Source of the DNA: an uncultured Alphaproteobacteria bacterium
Lineage (GTDB): Bacteria > Pseudomonadota > Alphaproteobacteria > HIMB59 > GCA-002718135
Assembly: GCA_902512415.1 (NCBI GenBank)
Contig: CABXJB010000009.1
Coordinates: 1 to 32,119, forward strand
Direction of reading: 5' to 3'
Length of the DNA: 32,119 nucleotides
Shown here: positions 14,349 to 24,292 of the stretch, piece after piece
How positions within the stretch are numbered: the stretch's first letter is position 1
Layout: each line of letters opens with the position of its first letter
The notes under the pieces: generated by a model
What the model saw: only the letters and a program-made list of their open reading frames with translations
The model's database searches: none
Told to the model about the DNA's origin: nothing
Position numbers and translations under genes: made by a program

Positions 14349-15644
14349 ATGTCTAAATACAAAGATACTATTTATGCACTATCTACCCCAACGGGTAAAT
14401 CAGCTATAGCGGTCATAAGAATATCCGGAAGCGAGAGCTTGAAGGTTTTAAAAAAAATATCCTCTATAAAAAAAACCATTCACAATAAAACAAATCTAAC
14501 TTTTTTAAAATTTAAAAAAAAAATAATTGACCAGGTTATAATAAATTATTTCAAAAAACCTAAATCATTTACTGGTGAAGAAATGGTAGAGGTTTATTGT
14601 CATGGAAGCACAGCAATAATATCAAAAATATCAGAAACATTAGAGTTTTTAGGTTTAAGACTTGCTGAACCAGGAGAGTTTACAAGAAGATCATTAATGA
14701 ATGATAAGATAGACCTTTTACAAACAGAGGGTCTTTCAGATTTAATAAATGCTGAGACTGAAAAACAAAGAAGTTTAGCCATGACCAGTTTATCAGGGGG
14801 GCTAAGTTTATTTGTTCAACAGATAAACAAGAAATTAAGCTCAATTCTAGCAAAAACAGAAGCATTAATTGATTTTTCAGATGAAGATCTGCCAAAAAAT
14901 ATATTAAGTAAGATTTTAGAACAAAACAAGAACATAATCAAAAGGGTTGAGCTAGAAATTAATAACGCAAAGATTTCTAAACCAATAAGAGATGGTTTTG
15001 TTGTTTCAATTATTGGTAAACCCAACACAGGAAAATCATCATTTATAAACCATATATCGAAAAGAGAAGTTTCTATTGTTACTGATATACCTGGAACCAC
15101 AACAGATACAGTTACCTCTGTAATAGATATAGATGGTTATAAGCTGACATTTATTGATACAGCAGGCTTAAGAAAGCACAAAAACACAATTGAGGAAATA
15201 GGTATAAAAAAAACAAAAAACATTATTTTAAAATCTAATTTAAGTCTTGTTTTTTTGGAAAAAAATGAAATAAATAAATATAAAAATATAGAAAAAAAAA
15301 TATTAATTAGATCAAAGCTTGATAAAAAAAGATTAAAAACCAAAGAAAAAAACATAATAGAAATATCATCTTTTACTGGGCAGGGTGTTGCTCGGCTGTT
15401 AAAGAAAATAAAACAAAAACTTATAATATCACAAAAAAACGAACCAATTCTTTCACGTGAAAGACACATAAACACTATGAATAAGGTTTTATTAGAACTA
15501 AAATCAATTAAATCTAAAGACAGCTTAGATATTCAGGCCTTTAAATATAGAGAGGCACTAAGACTTTCATTAGAAATTAATCAAAAATTTGATATAGAAG
15601 ATATATTAGATATAATATTTAAGGATTTTTGTATTGGAAAGTGA
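14349..15644 (+). CDS. mnmE: tRNA uridine-5-carboxymethylaminomethyl modification GTPase MnmE
   Basis: Works with MnmG to build the cmnm5 modification on wobble U34 of tRNAs. From the ATG at 14349 the protein is 431 residues and starts MSKYKDTIYALSTPTGKSAI, the family N-terminus (a TTG nine bases upstream is also in frame). The folate-binding domain includes FTGEEMVEVYCHGS and LAEPGEFTRRS. The G domain has GKPNTGKSS (G1, about 222), IPGTTTD (G2), DTAGLRK (G3) and a variant G4, IRSKLD, instead of NKxD. The chain ends FCIGK with the essential cysteine. A parS palindrome lies inside the coding region at 15450-15463, and the TGA stop abuts a second parS that contains the mnmG start. Confidence 0.96.
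   Translation: MSKYKDTIYALSTPTGKSAIAVIRISGSESLKVLKKISSIKKTIHNKTNLTFLKFKKKIIDQVIINYFKKPKSFTGEEMVEVYCHGSTAIISKISETLEFLGLRLAEPGEFTRRSLMNDKIDLLQTEGLSDLINAETEKQRSLAMTSLSGGLSLFVQQINKKLSSILAKTEALIDFSDEDLPKNILSKILEQNKNIIKRVELEINNAKISKPIRDGFVVSIIGKPNTGKSSFINHISKREVSIVTDIPGTTTDTVTSVIDIDGYKLTFIDTAGLRKHKNTIEEIGIKKTKNIILKSNLSLVFLEKNEINKYKNIEKKILIRSKLDKKRLKTKEKNIIEISSFTGQGVARLLKKIKQKLIISQKNEPILSRERHINTMNKVLLELKSIKSKDSLDIQAFKYREALRLSLEINQKFDIEDILDIIFKDFCIGK
15450..15463. promoter_or_regulatory. parS site inside mnmE (ParB-binding palindrome)
   Basis: CTTTCACGTGAAAG is a perfect 14-base palindrome containing the TTTCACGTGAAA core of the widely conserved chromosomal parS sequence (consensus TGTTTCACGTGAAACA). 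It lies within mnmE, encoding Ser-Arg-Glu in ILSRERH, about 3.4 kb upstream of parB. Only two copies of the core were found in the window, both here. Confidence 0.88.
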
Positions 15645-15656
15645 TTTCACGTGAAA
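15645..15656. promoter_or_regulatory. parS site overlapping the mnmG start codon
   Basis: TTTCACGTGAAA is a perfect 12-base palindrome identical to the parS core. Its right half (GTGAAA, 15651-15656) is the first two codons of mnmG and its left end abuts the mnmE TGA stop. ParB spreading from here would cover the mnmG start. Together with the site at 15450 it places the partition centromere about 2.6-2.9 kb to the right of the maf-rho gap. Confidence 0.88.
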
Positions 15657-17522
15657 GCTTATAAAAAATATTCTGTGATTGTAATTGGTGGTGGACATGC
15701 CGGCGTTGAAGCAGCTTGCGCTGCCGCAAGAATTGGCGTGGATGTTGCTTTAATTACACACAAAATAGATAAAATTGGCGAAATGTCATGCAACCCCGCT
15801 ATTGGAGGGACTGGCAAAGGACACCTTGTTAGGGAAATTGATGCATTAGATGGTGTGATGGGATCGGTAATTGATAAGGCTGGTATTCAATTTAGAATGC
15901 TTAATAAAAGCAGAGGTGCTGCAGTTAGGGGGCCAAGGGCCCAGGCAGACAGAGAATTATACAAAAAGGAAGTCTTTGCAATAGTAAAAAACCATCAAAA
16001 CCTTGATATAATTGAAGGTTCTGTAGAAGATATTGGAATTAAAAACAATAAAGTTTCTTTTGTAGAAATTAGTAACGGAAAAAAAATAAAATGCCTAACA
16101 GCCGTTTTAACCACCGGAACATTTCTTAGAGGGTTAATAAAGGTGGGAAATAAATCTTCCCCAGCAGGTAGGGTTGGAGACAAACCATCAATAGCGCTAG
16201 CAAAAAAAATAGAAAAACTAAAGTTTTCAATAGGCAGGCTTAAGACAGGAACACCACCGAGAATATTAAAAAAATCTATTAATTTCAATGAGTTAGAAGA
16301 GCAACTTCCTGACGCCAAACCTGCGCCTTTCTCATTTATCAACAGGTTTATTAACACCCCTCAGGTTTCATGTTTTATTACTCATACAAACAAAAAAACC
16401 CATGAAATAATTAAAAAAAATATTGAGCTCTCCCCAATGTATTCTGGTGCAATTACTTCAATGGGAGCAAGATATTGTCCTTCAATAGAAGATAAGATTA
16501 CAAAATTTCCTTATAAAAATAGTCATCAAATATTTTTAGAGCCTGAAGGCTTAGAAAGTGACTTAATTTATCCCAACGGCATATCTTCTTCTTTGCCTGA
16601 GGATGTTCAAGAAAGATTTGTTAAGTCAATTAAGGGACTAGAAAGGGCTATCATTAGTCAGCCGGCCTATGCGATTGAATATGATTATGTTGATCCAAGA
16701 GAGCTTTTCCACACACTAGAAACAAAAAAAATACAAAATCTTTTCTTTGCAGGTCAAATAAACGGAACAACAGGGTATGAGGAAGCAGCAGCACAGGGGG
16801 TTGTTGCTGGAATTAACGCTGCTCTTAAAAAAACATCTGGAAAAGAGTTTATAGTTGACAGGTCACAAGGCTATATAGGCGTTTTAATAGATGACCTTGT
16901 AACAAAAGGCACTAAAGAGCCCTATAGAATGTTTACATCTAGATCAGAGTACAGGCTTTTACTTAGGTCCGATAATGCCGATCAAAGATTAACACCCTTA
17001 GGGGTTGGTGTTGGTTGTGTTTCTTCATATAGACAAAAAGAGTTTGATAAAAAAAAGAAAAGATTAAATAAGGGGTTTAAGCTTGCTAAAAAGCTTATTT
17101 TATCACCAAATCAATTACAAAAAAATAACATAAAAATTAAACTTGATGGAAAGAAAAGGTCAGCAATGGACCTTCTTTCTTATAAAAACATTAACTTTAA
17201 AAAATTAGAAAAAATTTGGCCCGAACTAAAATCCTTAAAGCTTGAAATTAAAGAGCAAATTGAAATTGAATCAGTTTATTCAAGTTATCTTGAAAGGCAA
17301 AGAGCGGATATTGATGATTTTAAAAGAGAAGAGGGTCTAATCATTCCTAAAACCACAAACTTTAAAGATGTTGGCAGCCTATCAAATGAAGTTGTTGAAA
17401 AATTAACAAAAATTAAACCCCCAACATTAGGTGCTGCATCTAGGGTCTCTGGAGTAACACCTGCCGCAATAATTGCAATAATGAGATACTTAAAAAAACA
17501 AAAAAACAACAAGGCTGCCTAA
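15651..17522 (+). CDS. mnmG: tRNA uridine-5-carboxymethylaminomethyl modification enzyme MnmG (GidA)
   Basis: FAD-dependent partner of MnmE. 623 residues, full length. The dinucleotide fold [16 protein letters not shown] is at the N-terminus; [20 protein letters not shown] holds the FAD-proximal cysteine; [11 protein letters not shown] and [20 protein letters not shown] are signature blocks; and the C-terminal helical domain ends [18 protein letters not shown]. The start is GTG at 15651, inside a parS palindrome, with no Shine-Dalgarno; translation may be coupled to mnmE, whose stop lies 6 bases upstream. One base separates its stop from the TTG of rsmG. Confidence 0.98.
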   Translation: MKAYKKYSVIVIGGGHAGVEAACAAARIGVDVALITHKIDKIGEMSCNPAIGGTGKGHLVREIDALDGVMGSVIDKAGIQFRMLNKSRGAAVRGPRAQADRELYKKEVFAIVKNHQNLDIIEGSVEDIGIKNNKVSFVEISNGKKIKCLTAVLTTGTFLRGLIKVGNKSSPAGRVGDKPSIALAKKIEKLKFSIGRLKTGTPPRILKKSINFNELEEQLPDAKPAPFSFINRFINTPQVSCFITHTNKKTHEIIKKNIELSPMYSGAITSMGARYCPSIEDKITKFPYKNSHQIFLEPEGLESDLIYPNGISSSLPEDVQERFVKSIKGLERAIISQPAYAIEYDYVDPRELFHTLETKKIQNLFFAGQINGTTGYEEAAAQGVVAGINAALKKTSGKEFIVDRSQGYIGVLIDDLVTKGTKEPYRMFTSRSEYRLLLRSDNADQRLTPLGVGVGCVSSYRQKEFDKKKKRLNKGFKLAKKLILSPNQLQKNNIKIKLDGKKRSAMDLLSYKNINFKKLEKIWPELKSLKLEIKEQIEIESVYSSYLERQRADIDDFKREEGLIIPKTTNFKDVGSLSNEVVEKLTKIKPPTLGAASRVSGVTPAAIIAIMRYLKKQKNNKAA

Positions 17523-17523
17523 C

Positions 17524-18135
17524 TTGAATAAATCAGAGGTAGTTTCTCAATATAATTTAAACAAAAAACAAGTTGAAAAAATTGAATTTTTTATCACCTC
17601 TGTTATTAATTACAACAAACACACAAACCTTATTGGAAAATCAACCGTAGAAAATTTCTGGGAAAGGCACGTGCTAGATTGTTTACAGCTAACAAAATAT
17701 ATTAATAATAAAAAACTAAAAATTCTTGATTTGGGAACTGGTGCTGGGCTACCGGGCATATTACTATCTATTGTTGGTTATCAAAAAGTGCTTATGATAG
17801 ACTCTGTAAAAAAAAAGACAGAATTTCTGAAAACAATAATTAAAGAACTTTCCCTGTCATCAAAAATACTAAACAAAAGAATAGAAATGTCGCCTACATC
17901 ACAACACGATATTATTGTATCAAGAGCTCTGGCACCACTTATCAAACTTTTAACTTATGCACGAATGTACTCAAATAAAAACACAACATCATTTTTTTTA
18001 AAAGGAAGAAATGTTAATAATGAAATTGATATAGCAATGAGGGAATTTTCTTTTAACTTTAAAAAAATTGATAGCTCAAGCTCTAGTGAGGGCTGTATAC
18101 TTAAAATAAATAACATTAGTACTAAGAATGTCTAA
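17524..18135 (+). CDS. rsmG: 16S rRNA (guanine527-N7)-methyltransferase RsmG (GidB)
   Basis: S-adenosylmethionine-dependent methyltransferase that modifies G527 of 16S rRNA; loss gives low-level streptomycin resistance in other bacteria. 203 residues. FWERHVLDCLQL, the SAM-binding ILDLGTGAGLPGILLSI, the VSRALAPL motif and SFFLKGRN are all typical. The start is a TTG at 17524, one base after the mnmG stop. It overlaps parA by 8 bases, continuing the conserved mnmG-rsmG-parA-parB operon. Confidence 0.95.
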   Translation: MNKSEVVSQYNLNKKQVEKIEFFITSVINYNKHTNLIGKSTVENFWERHVLDCLQLTKYINNKKLKILDLGTGAGLPGILLSIVGYQKVLMIDSVKKKTEFLKTIIKELSLSSKILNKRIEMSPTSQHDIIVSRALAPLIKLLTYARMYSNKNTTSFFLKGRNVNNEIDIAMREFSFNFKKIDSSSSSEGCILKINNISTKNV

Positions 18136-18901
18136 AATAATATCTGTCGCAAATCAAAAAGGCGGTGTTGGAAAAACAACCACATCTATTAACTTAGCAA
18201 CCTCCTTATCAGCAGTTGATAAAAAAATATTACTAGTTGATGCTGATCCACAAGGAAACGCAAGTACAGGAATGGGTATTTCTTATGACAACAGAGACCC
18301 AGGCCTATATGATCTGATAGTGAACAGGGAACATGACGAAAAGGCTATTAAAAAAACTATAGTGCCTGGATTAGACATTATTACAGCAAACACTAATCTG
18401 GCCGCTTCAGAGATTGAGTTAGTGGGTGTTGAAAAAAGAGAATTTGTTATTTCCAACATTTTGTCTGAAACCAAAGGTTATGATTTTGTTTTAATAGATT
18501 GTCCGCCAGCGCTAGGACTCTTAACTATTAATTCCTTGGTTGCTTCACACTCTGTTATTGTTCCTCTTCAGTCCGAGTTTTTTGCATTGGAAGGTATTTC
18601 TTCACTAGTAAACTCTATTAAGCTTATAAAAGAAAATTTTAACCCAGGCTTGGCCATTGAAGGAATACTTTTAACAATGGTTGATAAAAGAAACTCACTA
18701 AGCTCTCTTGTAGAAAATGACGTAAGGGATCATTTTGGTGAAACTGTTTATAAAACAACCATTCCAAGAAACGTAAAAGTCTCTGAGGCCCCGAGTCATG
18801 GAAAGCCGGCAATATTATATGATGTTAATTCCGCAGGATCTATGGCATATATAGGCCTTGCTCGAGAAATTATAAAAAAACAAGGCGCGGTAAATGAATA
18901 A
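18128..18901 (+). CDS. parA: Chromosome partitioning ATPase ParA
   Basis: Walker-type ATPase that moves ParB-parS complexes to segregate the origin region. 257 residues. The deviant Walker A KGGVGKTT is at residues 11-18, ILLVDADPQGNASTGMG contains the Walker A' aspartate, VLIDCPPALGLLTINSL is Walker B, and TTIPRNVKVSEAPSHGKP is the conserved C-terminal motif. No N-terminal DNA-binding extension, as expected for the chromosomal (Soj) type. It overlaps rsmG by 8 bases and parB by 8 bases. Confidence 0.97.
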   Translation: MSKIISVANQKGGVGKTTTSINLATSLSAVDKKILLVDADPQGNASTGMGISYDNRDPGLYDLIVNREHDEKAIKKTIVPGLDIITANTNLAASEIELVGVEKREFVISNILSETKGYDFVLIDCPPALGLLTINSLVASHSVIVPLQSEFFALEGISSLVNSIKLIKENFNPGLAIEGILLTMVDKRNSLSSLVENDVRDHFGETVYKTTIPRNVKVSEAPSHGKPAILYDVNSAGSMAYIGLAREIIKKQGAVNE

Positions 18902-19727
18902 AGAAAACAAAAAATTAGGCATGGGTCTTGGCGCCCTACTTAATACCAAAAATCAAAACAACAACAACATCAACAAAATTGACATAACAAACATTTATCC
19001 TAACAAAAAACAACCAAGAAAAAACTTTGAAGAAAAAGAAATAAAAGAGTTATCTGAGTCCATAAAAAACCAAGGGCTTATTCAACCAATTGTTGTAAGA
19101 GAGGCCCCTAACAACACTTATGAAATTGTTGCAGGTGAGAGAAGGTGGAGAGCGTGTCAAATGGCAGGTTTACACTCTATTAATTGTGTTGTTATGAGCG
19201 TTGATGAGAAGAATATTTACGAGCTAGCTTTAATAGAAAATATACAAAGAGAAAACCTCAACATAGTAGAAGAGGCACAAGCTTACAAAAACTTAATACA
19301 ACTAAACAACATAAAGAGCGAAGATCTATCAAAAAAAATTGGCAAAAGCTCAAGCCACATATCAAATCTGATTAGAATATTAGAGCTTGATGATGAAATC
19401 CACCAGATGATAATTGATAAGAAAATAAGTATGGGACATGCTAGGGCGCTTATTGGTGTGCCTAACGCTATTGATAAAGCCAGAGAGATATTTGAAAAAA
19501 AATTAAGCGTAAGGGATGTTGAAAAATCAACATCTAAACACAAACAGGTAAGAAAAAAACAAAAAGAGAAAGACCCCAACATATCTGATTTAGAAAAAGA
19601 ACTCTCAGACAAAATTGGATTAAGGACAGAGATTGAGTTTAGTGACAATGGATCAAGCGGCTCTTTAAAGCTTTATTATTCTGACTTAAACCAACTTGAT
19701 GAGATAATGAAAAGACTTAAGAAATAA
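18894..19727 (+). CDS. parB: Chromosome partitioning protein ParB
   Basis: CTP-dependent DNA clamp that loads at parS. 277 residues. The N-terminal KLGMGLGALL is the ParA-contact motif. The CTP-binding domain includes NKKQPRKNF, GERRWRA (81-87) and ENIQREN (115-121). A helix-turn-helix follows in DLSKKIGKSSSHISNLIRIL, which would read parS. The linker (205-220) is Lys-rich, and the C-terminal dimer domain ends LNQLDEIMKRLKK. Two parS palindromes lie 3.2-3.4 kb upstream. The last 11 bases overlap the end of holA on the opposite strand. Confidence 0.97.
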   Translation: MNKENKKLGMGLGALLNTKNQNNNNINKIDITNIYPNKKQPRKNFEEKEIKELSESIKNQGLIQPIVVREAPNNTYEIVAGERRWRACQMAGLHSINCVVMSVDEKNIYELALIENIQRENLNIVEEAQAYKNLIQLNNIKSEDLSKKIGKSSSHISNLIRILELDDEIHQMIIDKKISMGHARALIGVPNAIDKAREIFEKKLSVRDVEKSTSKHKQVRKKQKEKDPNISDLEKELSDKIGLRTEIEFSDNGSSGSLKLYYSDLNQLDEIMKRLKK

Positions 19728-20649
19728 TTATTTTTTTTAAATTTAAAAAAAACCTAAGCCCAATAACTAAATATAAGTCAGAGTGTTTCCTTACTAGAAG
19801 CTCAACTTTTAAGAGGCTTTTATATATCTTTAACAGCTTATCCTTACTTAATTGGCAATATATTTTTAAAAAAATATCTTTTTCAACAAATAAATATCTA
19901 GGAAACCTTGCTAAAGCAGCCTCTTTATCAGAAGAACCCCTTATTATTTCAAGGTATAATTTAGTAGAGTTTAAAAAAATGTAGAAATCAGAAGTAGAGT
20001 TTATGCTTTTATTAAAGGCGCTTGTTAAAAGCTTATTGTTTTTAAAAATATTAAAGAAAATTTTATTTAGCTCTATTTTATTTTCAACAAATATTATTTT
20101 ATCAACATCTGAGACTAAATCAATTTTGTTGTTAAAAAGAGCTAGGGTTTGAAGCTGCCGAATAAAAGGAACATAGTTATTTTCAAAACTATCAATGATG
20201 TAGTAAAAAACATCAGAAGAGAGCAGCATGTTATTATCTTTAATAAAACAGCTTAAAACAAACTCTTTTGATTTTCTATTAAGCGTATAGCATTCAACAA
20301 CTAAAGCTTCTTTAAGCTTTGTAAACTCAGCCTTTATAGCGTTAGTTTTTTTCCCATTAGGGGAAAAGATTAAAGCGTAATGATCTTTAGGTTTTTTTAT
20401 ATCAAAACTATTTTTATTAACAGGAAAATCAGATAATAAAAATAAAGTTTTTTTTTCTGAAAAAAGGTTGCCAACCACACCACTATCGTGATCGCCTGAA
20501 AAATCTATAAAGAAATTTCTTGTTTTAAAATTACTAATAACGAAATCTTTTACATATGACATAAGAGATTCATCTGACCCGGTGATTAAAATTTTTTTAT
20601 AATAAATCCCCCCCCTGTTGTTTAATAGATTTTCTGGTTTGATTTTCAT
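19717..20649 (-). CDS. holA: DNA polymerase III delta subunit HolA
   Basis: Clamp-loader subunit that opens the beta sliding clamp. 310 residues, slightly shorter than usual. Sequence conservation in HolA is low; recognisable parts are KKILITGSDESLMSYV (the degenerate P-loop region), LALFNNKIDLVSDVDKII and the C-terminal collar segment KSLLKVELLVRKHSDL, which matches the HolA pattern LL-x-E-L-x-x-K. Position directly after lptE and leuS is the standard alphaproteobacterial order and supports the call. It shares one base with the lptE stop and overlaps parB tail to tail. Confidence 0.85.
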   Translation of the reverse strand: MKIKPENLLNNRGGIYYKKILITGSDESLMSYVKDFVISNFKTRNFFIDFSGDHDSGVVGNLFSEKKTLFLLSDFPVNKNSFDIKKPKDHYALIFSPNGKKTNAIKAEFTKLKEALVVECYTLNRKSKEFVLSCFIKDNNMLLSSDVFYYIIDSFENNYVPFIRQLQTLALFNNKIDLVSDVDKIIFVENKIELNKIFFNIFKNNKLLTSAFNKSINSTSDFYIFLNSTKLYLEIIRGSSDKEAALARFPRYLFVEKDIFLKIYCQLSKDKLLKIYKSLLKVELLVRKHSDLYLVIGLRFFLNLKKIIIS

Positions 20650-21131
20650 TACAAACAGGTTTTGTCATCTGGTATTAGATCAATAAATCTTTGAATGTTT
20701 TTCTTAACACTATTTGTATATAGTTTTTCAAAAGATCTATCTGCTCCAAAGTTATACCCAGCAGACTTAGGTGTGAAAGAAAATGTTGATATAATTTTTT
20801 TACTAAAAATTTTACATTCAACAGTTTTATAAAAAAGATCATAACTAGCCTCTAATGTATAATCTATTTTTTCAGCAACCTGATTCGTTTTTACAACCCT
20901 GTTTTCTTTTTTTTCTAAAAATGTTGTCTTTAGAACATATTCAGAACCTTTGGTTTTTCCAAAATAGGAATACAATTCTCTAGAAAACCTCTCTTCCGTG
21001 CCACCAGGTACCAACAAAACTGTTTTGTCTCTAAGTTGATTTAGTTGGTTGTTTTCTTTCATAACAAACTCAATGTTGCTACAGGAAAAAACAAAAAACA
21101 AAAGAACAAAGCTAATATATTTTTTAATCAT
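20649..21131 (-). CDS. lptE: LptE-like lipopolysaccharide assembly lipoprotein
   Basis: 160 residues with a lipoprotein signal peptide: [17 protein letters not shown] with the acylated cysteine at 17. The mature part has a beta-alpha-beta pattern ([34 protein letters not shown]) resembling LptE, the plug lipoprotein of the LptD translocon. Sequence alone is weak, but the gene sits between leuS and holA, the usual place of lptE. It overlaps leuS by ATGA and touches holA by one base. The short chain and poor conservation leave some doubt. Confidence 0.72.
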   Translation of the reverse strand: MIKKYISFVLLFFVFSCSNIEFVMKENNQLNQLRDKTVLLVPGGTEERFSRELYSYFGKTKGSEYVLKTTFLEKKENRVVKTNQVAEKIDYTLEASYDLFYKTVECKIFSKKIISTFSFTPKSAGYNFGADRSFEKLYTNSVKKNIQRFIDLIPDDKTCL

Positions 21132-23644
21132 CGCACAACCAAATTGACAATTTTGTTTTTTACAAATACAGTTTTTATAATCTCCATATTTTCTGTATAT
21201 TTTATTATTTTCGAATCACCCATAACCTTTTTCATAACAGAGTTTTTATCTTCATTATTAAGGATATCAACCAAAGACCTTGTTTTTCCATTAATCTGAA
21301 CCGGCAATTTAATAACACTTTCCTCAAATATTTTTTGGGTCTTTGGCCAACTAGCTGAGGCGCAAAGCCCTTTATTCCCAGACTTGTTCCATATCTCCTC
21401 GCTAATGTGGGGAATAAAAGGGTGGGTTATTATCGCTAAGTTTTGAATAATTTTTATCAACTCTTGTTCAATAATATTTTTCTTAGAGATAAGTGATGAC
21501 AAAAGATTTACATATTCATATATTTTCGCAACCGACTTATTAAAATGAAAACTATCTATGTTTTCAGAAACCTCATTTATAATTTTATCAAACTTTTCTG
21601 TTTGGTTTTTTTTAACATTAGCCGAGTTAGCTTTGTAGTTAATTGATTTTTCAACCAGATCCCAAATTTTGTTTATAAACTTATAAGAGGCAACAACCCC
21701 TGTCTCAGTCCACTCTAAGTCTCTTTCTGGAGGGCTGTCGGACAACATAAACCACCTTGCTGTGTCCGCACCATAAAGATCTATTATTTCTCCAGGGTCA
21801 ATAACATTCTTTTTAGATTTACTCATTTTTTCAATACCCCCAGAAGAGACTAAGTTGTTTTTTTTATCATAAAGTTTTTCATTTTTTTTAATAACATCAC
21901 TGGGCTCAACCCATTCATTTTTAGTGTTTTTAAAAGTTCTATGTGTTACCATTCCTTGTGTAAAAAGACCTTTGAAGGGTTCACTTAAATCTATATAATT
22001 TAAATCTCTTAATGCCTTAGTAAAAAAACGTGAATAAAGTAAGTGTAATATAGCGTGCTCTATACCCCCTATGTATTGATCAACTGGCAACCAATATTTT
22101 ATTTCCTCAATATCAAGCGGCTTATTTAGTTTTGGATTGCAAAATCTTAAGAAATACCAAGATGACTCAAAAAAAGTATCGAAAGTATCAGTTTCTCTTA
22201 TTGCCCTCATTCCTGTTTCAGGACACGTTGTTATTTTCCAGTCCTCTGCACCCTTTAATGATGTAAAGGTTTTTTTTGTTGAGCTATTTTTTGGAAGTAA
22301 TATAGGTAGGTCTTTTTTATCAACAGGCATTACAACGCCGTCTTCTCTATACAAAACAGGAATAGGGCAGCCCCAATACCTTTGTCTAGAAACCCCCCAA
22401 TCTTTTAGTTTATAATTTATTTTTTTTGATCCAATTCCTTTTGTTTCAAAAAAATTTACTATCTTATTTTTAGCACTTTCTACATCTAATCCATTTAAAA
22501 ATTCAGAATTTATTAATCTACCTTCACCGGTAATTGCAGTATCATTAATTTTCCTAGTATCGTTGTCGTTTTCTACAACCTTAATTACATCTAAATTAAA
22601 TTTTTTTGCAAAATCAAGATCCCTTTGATCATGCGCAGGACAGCCAAAAATTGACCCTAGGCCGTAATCCATTAAGACAAAGTTGGCAATATAAACAGGT
22701 ATATTTTTTTTGGTAATAGGGTGCTCAGCCTTTATTTTTGTATTAAAACCCAACTTTTCTTTTTCTGAGTTTGATTTTTTGCACTCTTTTATAAAATTAT
22801 TTATATTAATATCTTTCTTTGAAAGCGTTTCTGCAAGGCGGTGTTGGCAAGAGATTGCTATAAATGTTGCGCCAAAAATTGTGTCAGGGCGAGTTGTATA
22901 TACTTTAATACTATCACCTCTAAACTCTTCGTTTACTATTTTAAAATTTATTTCTGCACCAACTGATTTACCAATCCAGTTCTTTTGCATCACCTTAACT
23001 TTCTCAGGCCATTTTCCTAATTCATCTAAGTCTTTTAGTAGCTCCTCTGAATATTTGCTGGTTTTTAAAAACCATTGCGACAGATGCTTCTTTTCAACCT
23101 CAGCACCAGATCTCCAACCACGACCATCAATCACCTGCTCATTTGCAAGTACAGTATTATCAACAGGATCCCAATTTACTTCCGATTCTTTTTTATAAGC
23201 AAGGCCATTCTTAAACATTTCAATAAAAAACTCTTGCTCATGTCTGTAGTATTCAGGGTGACATGTGGCTAATTCTTTTTTCCAATCAAAAGAAAAACCC
23301 ATGCTTTTTAACTGCCCCTTCATTGTTTTGATGTTTTTATAAGTCCACTCCTCAGGGCTTTTTTTTTCAACAATTGCAGCGTTCTCAGCTGGTAATCCGA
23401 AAGCATCCCACCCCATTGGGTGCATAACATTAAATCCTTTTAGTTTTTTATATCTAGCAACCACATCACCAAGCGTGTAGTTTCTCACATGACCCATATG
23501 AATTTTTCCAGACGGATATGGAAACATTTCTAAAACGTAATATTTATTTTTATTTTTATTTTTTTTTGATTCAAATATTTTTTTTTCTACCCACTCGTTT
23601 TGCCATTTTTTCTCAGCAACTTTATGATTGTATCTTGAAGACAC
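21128..23644 (-). CDS. leuS: Leucyl-tRNA synthetase
   Basis: Class I aminoacyl-tRNA synthetase charging tRNA-Leu. 838 residues, full length. The HIGH motif is HMGH at 49-52 ([19 protein letters not shown]); the editing domain includes [12 protein letters not shown] and [14 protein letters not shown]; the KMSKS loop is at about 605 ([13 protein letters not shown]); DADTARWF-like [13 protein letters not shown] follows; the C-terminal anticodon-binding and tail domains end NKIVNLVVR. The start codon is GTG at 23644, 5 bases after the DUF3576 stop. Part of the DUF3576-leuS-lptE-holA operon. Confidence 0.98.
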   Translation of the reverse strand: MSSRYNHKVAEKKWQNEWVEKKIFESKKNKNKNKYYVLEMFPYPSGKIHMGHVRNYTLGDVVARYKKLKGFNVMHPMGWDAFGLPAENAAIVEKKSPEEWTYKNIKTMKGQLKSMGFSFDWKKELATCHPEYYRHEQEFFIEMFKNGLAYKKESEVNWDPVDNTVLANEQVIDGRGWRSGAEVEKKHLSQWFLKTSKYSEELLKDLDELGKWPEKVKVMQKNWIGKSVGAEINFKIVNEEFRGDSIKVYTTRPDTIFGATFIAISCQHRLAETLSKKDININNFIKECKKSNSEKEKLGFNTKIKAEHPITKKNIPVYIANFVLMDYGLGSIFGCPAHDQRDLDFAKKFNLDVIKVVENDNDTRKINDTAITGEGRLINSEFLNGLDVESAKNKIVNFFETKGIGSKKINYKLKDWGVSRQRYWGCPIPVLYREDGVVMPVDKKDLPILLPKNSSTKKTFTSLKGAEDWKITTCPETGMRAIRETDTFDTFFESSWYFLRFCNPKLNKPLDIEEIKYWLPVDQYIGGIEHAILHLLYSRFFTKALRDLNYIDLSEPFKGLFTQGMVTHRTFKNTKNEWVEPSDVIKKNEKLYDKKNNLVSSGGIEKMSKSKKNVIDPGEIIDLYGADTARWFMLSDSPPERDLEWTETGVVASYKFINKIWDLVEKSINYKANSANVKKNQTEKFDKIINEVSENIDSFHFNKSVAKIYEYVNLLSSLISKKNIIEQELIKIIQNLAIITHPFIPHISEEIWNKSGNKGLCASASWPKTQKIFEESVIKLPVQINGKTRSLVDILNNEDKNSVMKKVMGDSKIIKYTENMEIIKTVFVKNKIVNLVVR

Positions 23645-23649
23645 TTTAC

Positions 23650-24249
23650 TTAACCAGAGGTTAACTTAAGTTTTTTTGCCTTATTAAGAATAACATTTTC
23701 TAACTTTCTACTCTCCTCAATATTTGAAGACATGTTTACCCACTGGTTGTTTTTAAGTAACTGACAGAACGATAGAACTTTTAAATTGTCAGTTTTTAAA
23801 TCCTTGCCATTAATGAAAATATTTAATTTACAACGTTCGCCCAGGTTTGTTTCAGCTGTGTACCAATCTGTAATAATTGTGCCAGCGAAAGGGTCAGTTG
23901 AGGAAAGAGGCATAAAACTAATTGTTTCCAAAGACGCTTTCCACAAATAAGGGTTAATAGGCATTCCTAAGTTTGTTATTTGAGATGATTGCCCACCTTC
24001 TTTTTCTAAAAAAGAAAAGTTAGCCTTTTCACCCATTAAACCACCACCTGTTATAAGTCTGTTTTGAGCATCGGATAAGGCTAGGTCTGGATCTGTTGCT
24101 AGGTTAAAAGGAGTTCCCGATCTTCTCACTATCTCTCCTTTTGTTTGAGCTTTATCCCACATAGCTTTTTTTTCTTCATCAGAAAGATTACTATTACATC
24201 CGAACAAAAAGAATATGAGTGCAGTAACAAAAAAATAAGATTTTATCAT
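23650..24249 (-). CDS. DUF3576 lipoprotein
   Basis: 199 residues. A lipoprotein signal peptide ends FFLFGC with the cysteine at 18. The mature protein contains [19 protein letters not shown] and [12 protein letters not shown], the hallmark block of DUF3576, and ends with a helical Lys-rich tail. The function of DUF3576 is unknown; the family is mostly alphaproteobacterial and commonly precedes leuS, as here (5-base gap). Probably the first gene of the leuS-lptE-holA operon, so its promoter should lie in 24250-24292, next to the porin terminator. Confidence 0.88.
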   Translation of the reverse strand: MIKSYFFVTALIFFLFGCNSNLSDEEKKAMWDKAQTKGEIVRRSGTPFNLATDPDLALSDAQNRLITGGGLMGEKANFSFLEKEGGQSSQITNLGMPINPYLWKASLETISFMPLSSTDPFAGTIITDWYTAETNLGERCKLNIFINGKDLKTDNLKVLSFCQLLKNNQWVNMSSNIEESRKLENVILNKAKKLKLTSG

Positions 24250-24292
24250 TTTTTGATAGATATTGTATTGGTGGCAAAAAGTAAAACATAAA

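Noticed and set aside
17665-17672. GCACGTGC in rsmG as a third parS
   Set aside because: It shares only the CACGTG centre; the flanking TTT/AAA of the parS core is missing.
22710-23198. 162-codon open frame on the plus strand opposite leuS
   Set aside because: It is a shadow of the well-conserved leuS coding strand, with no family resemblance and no start signal.
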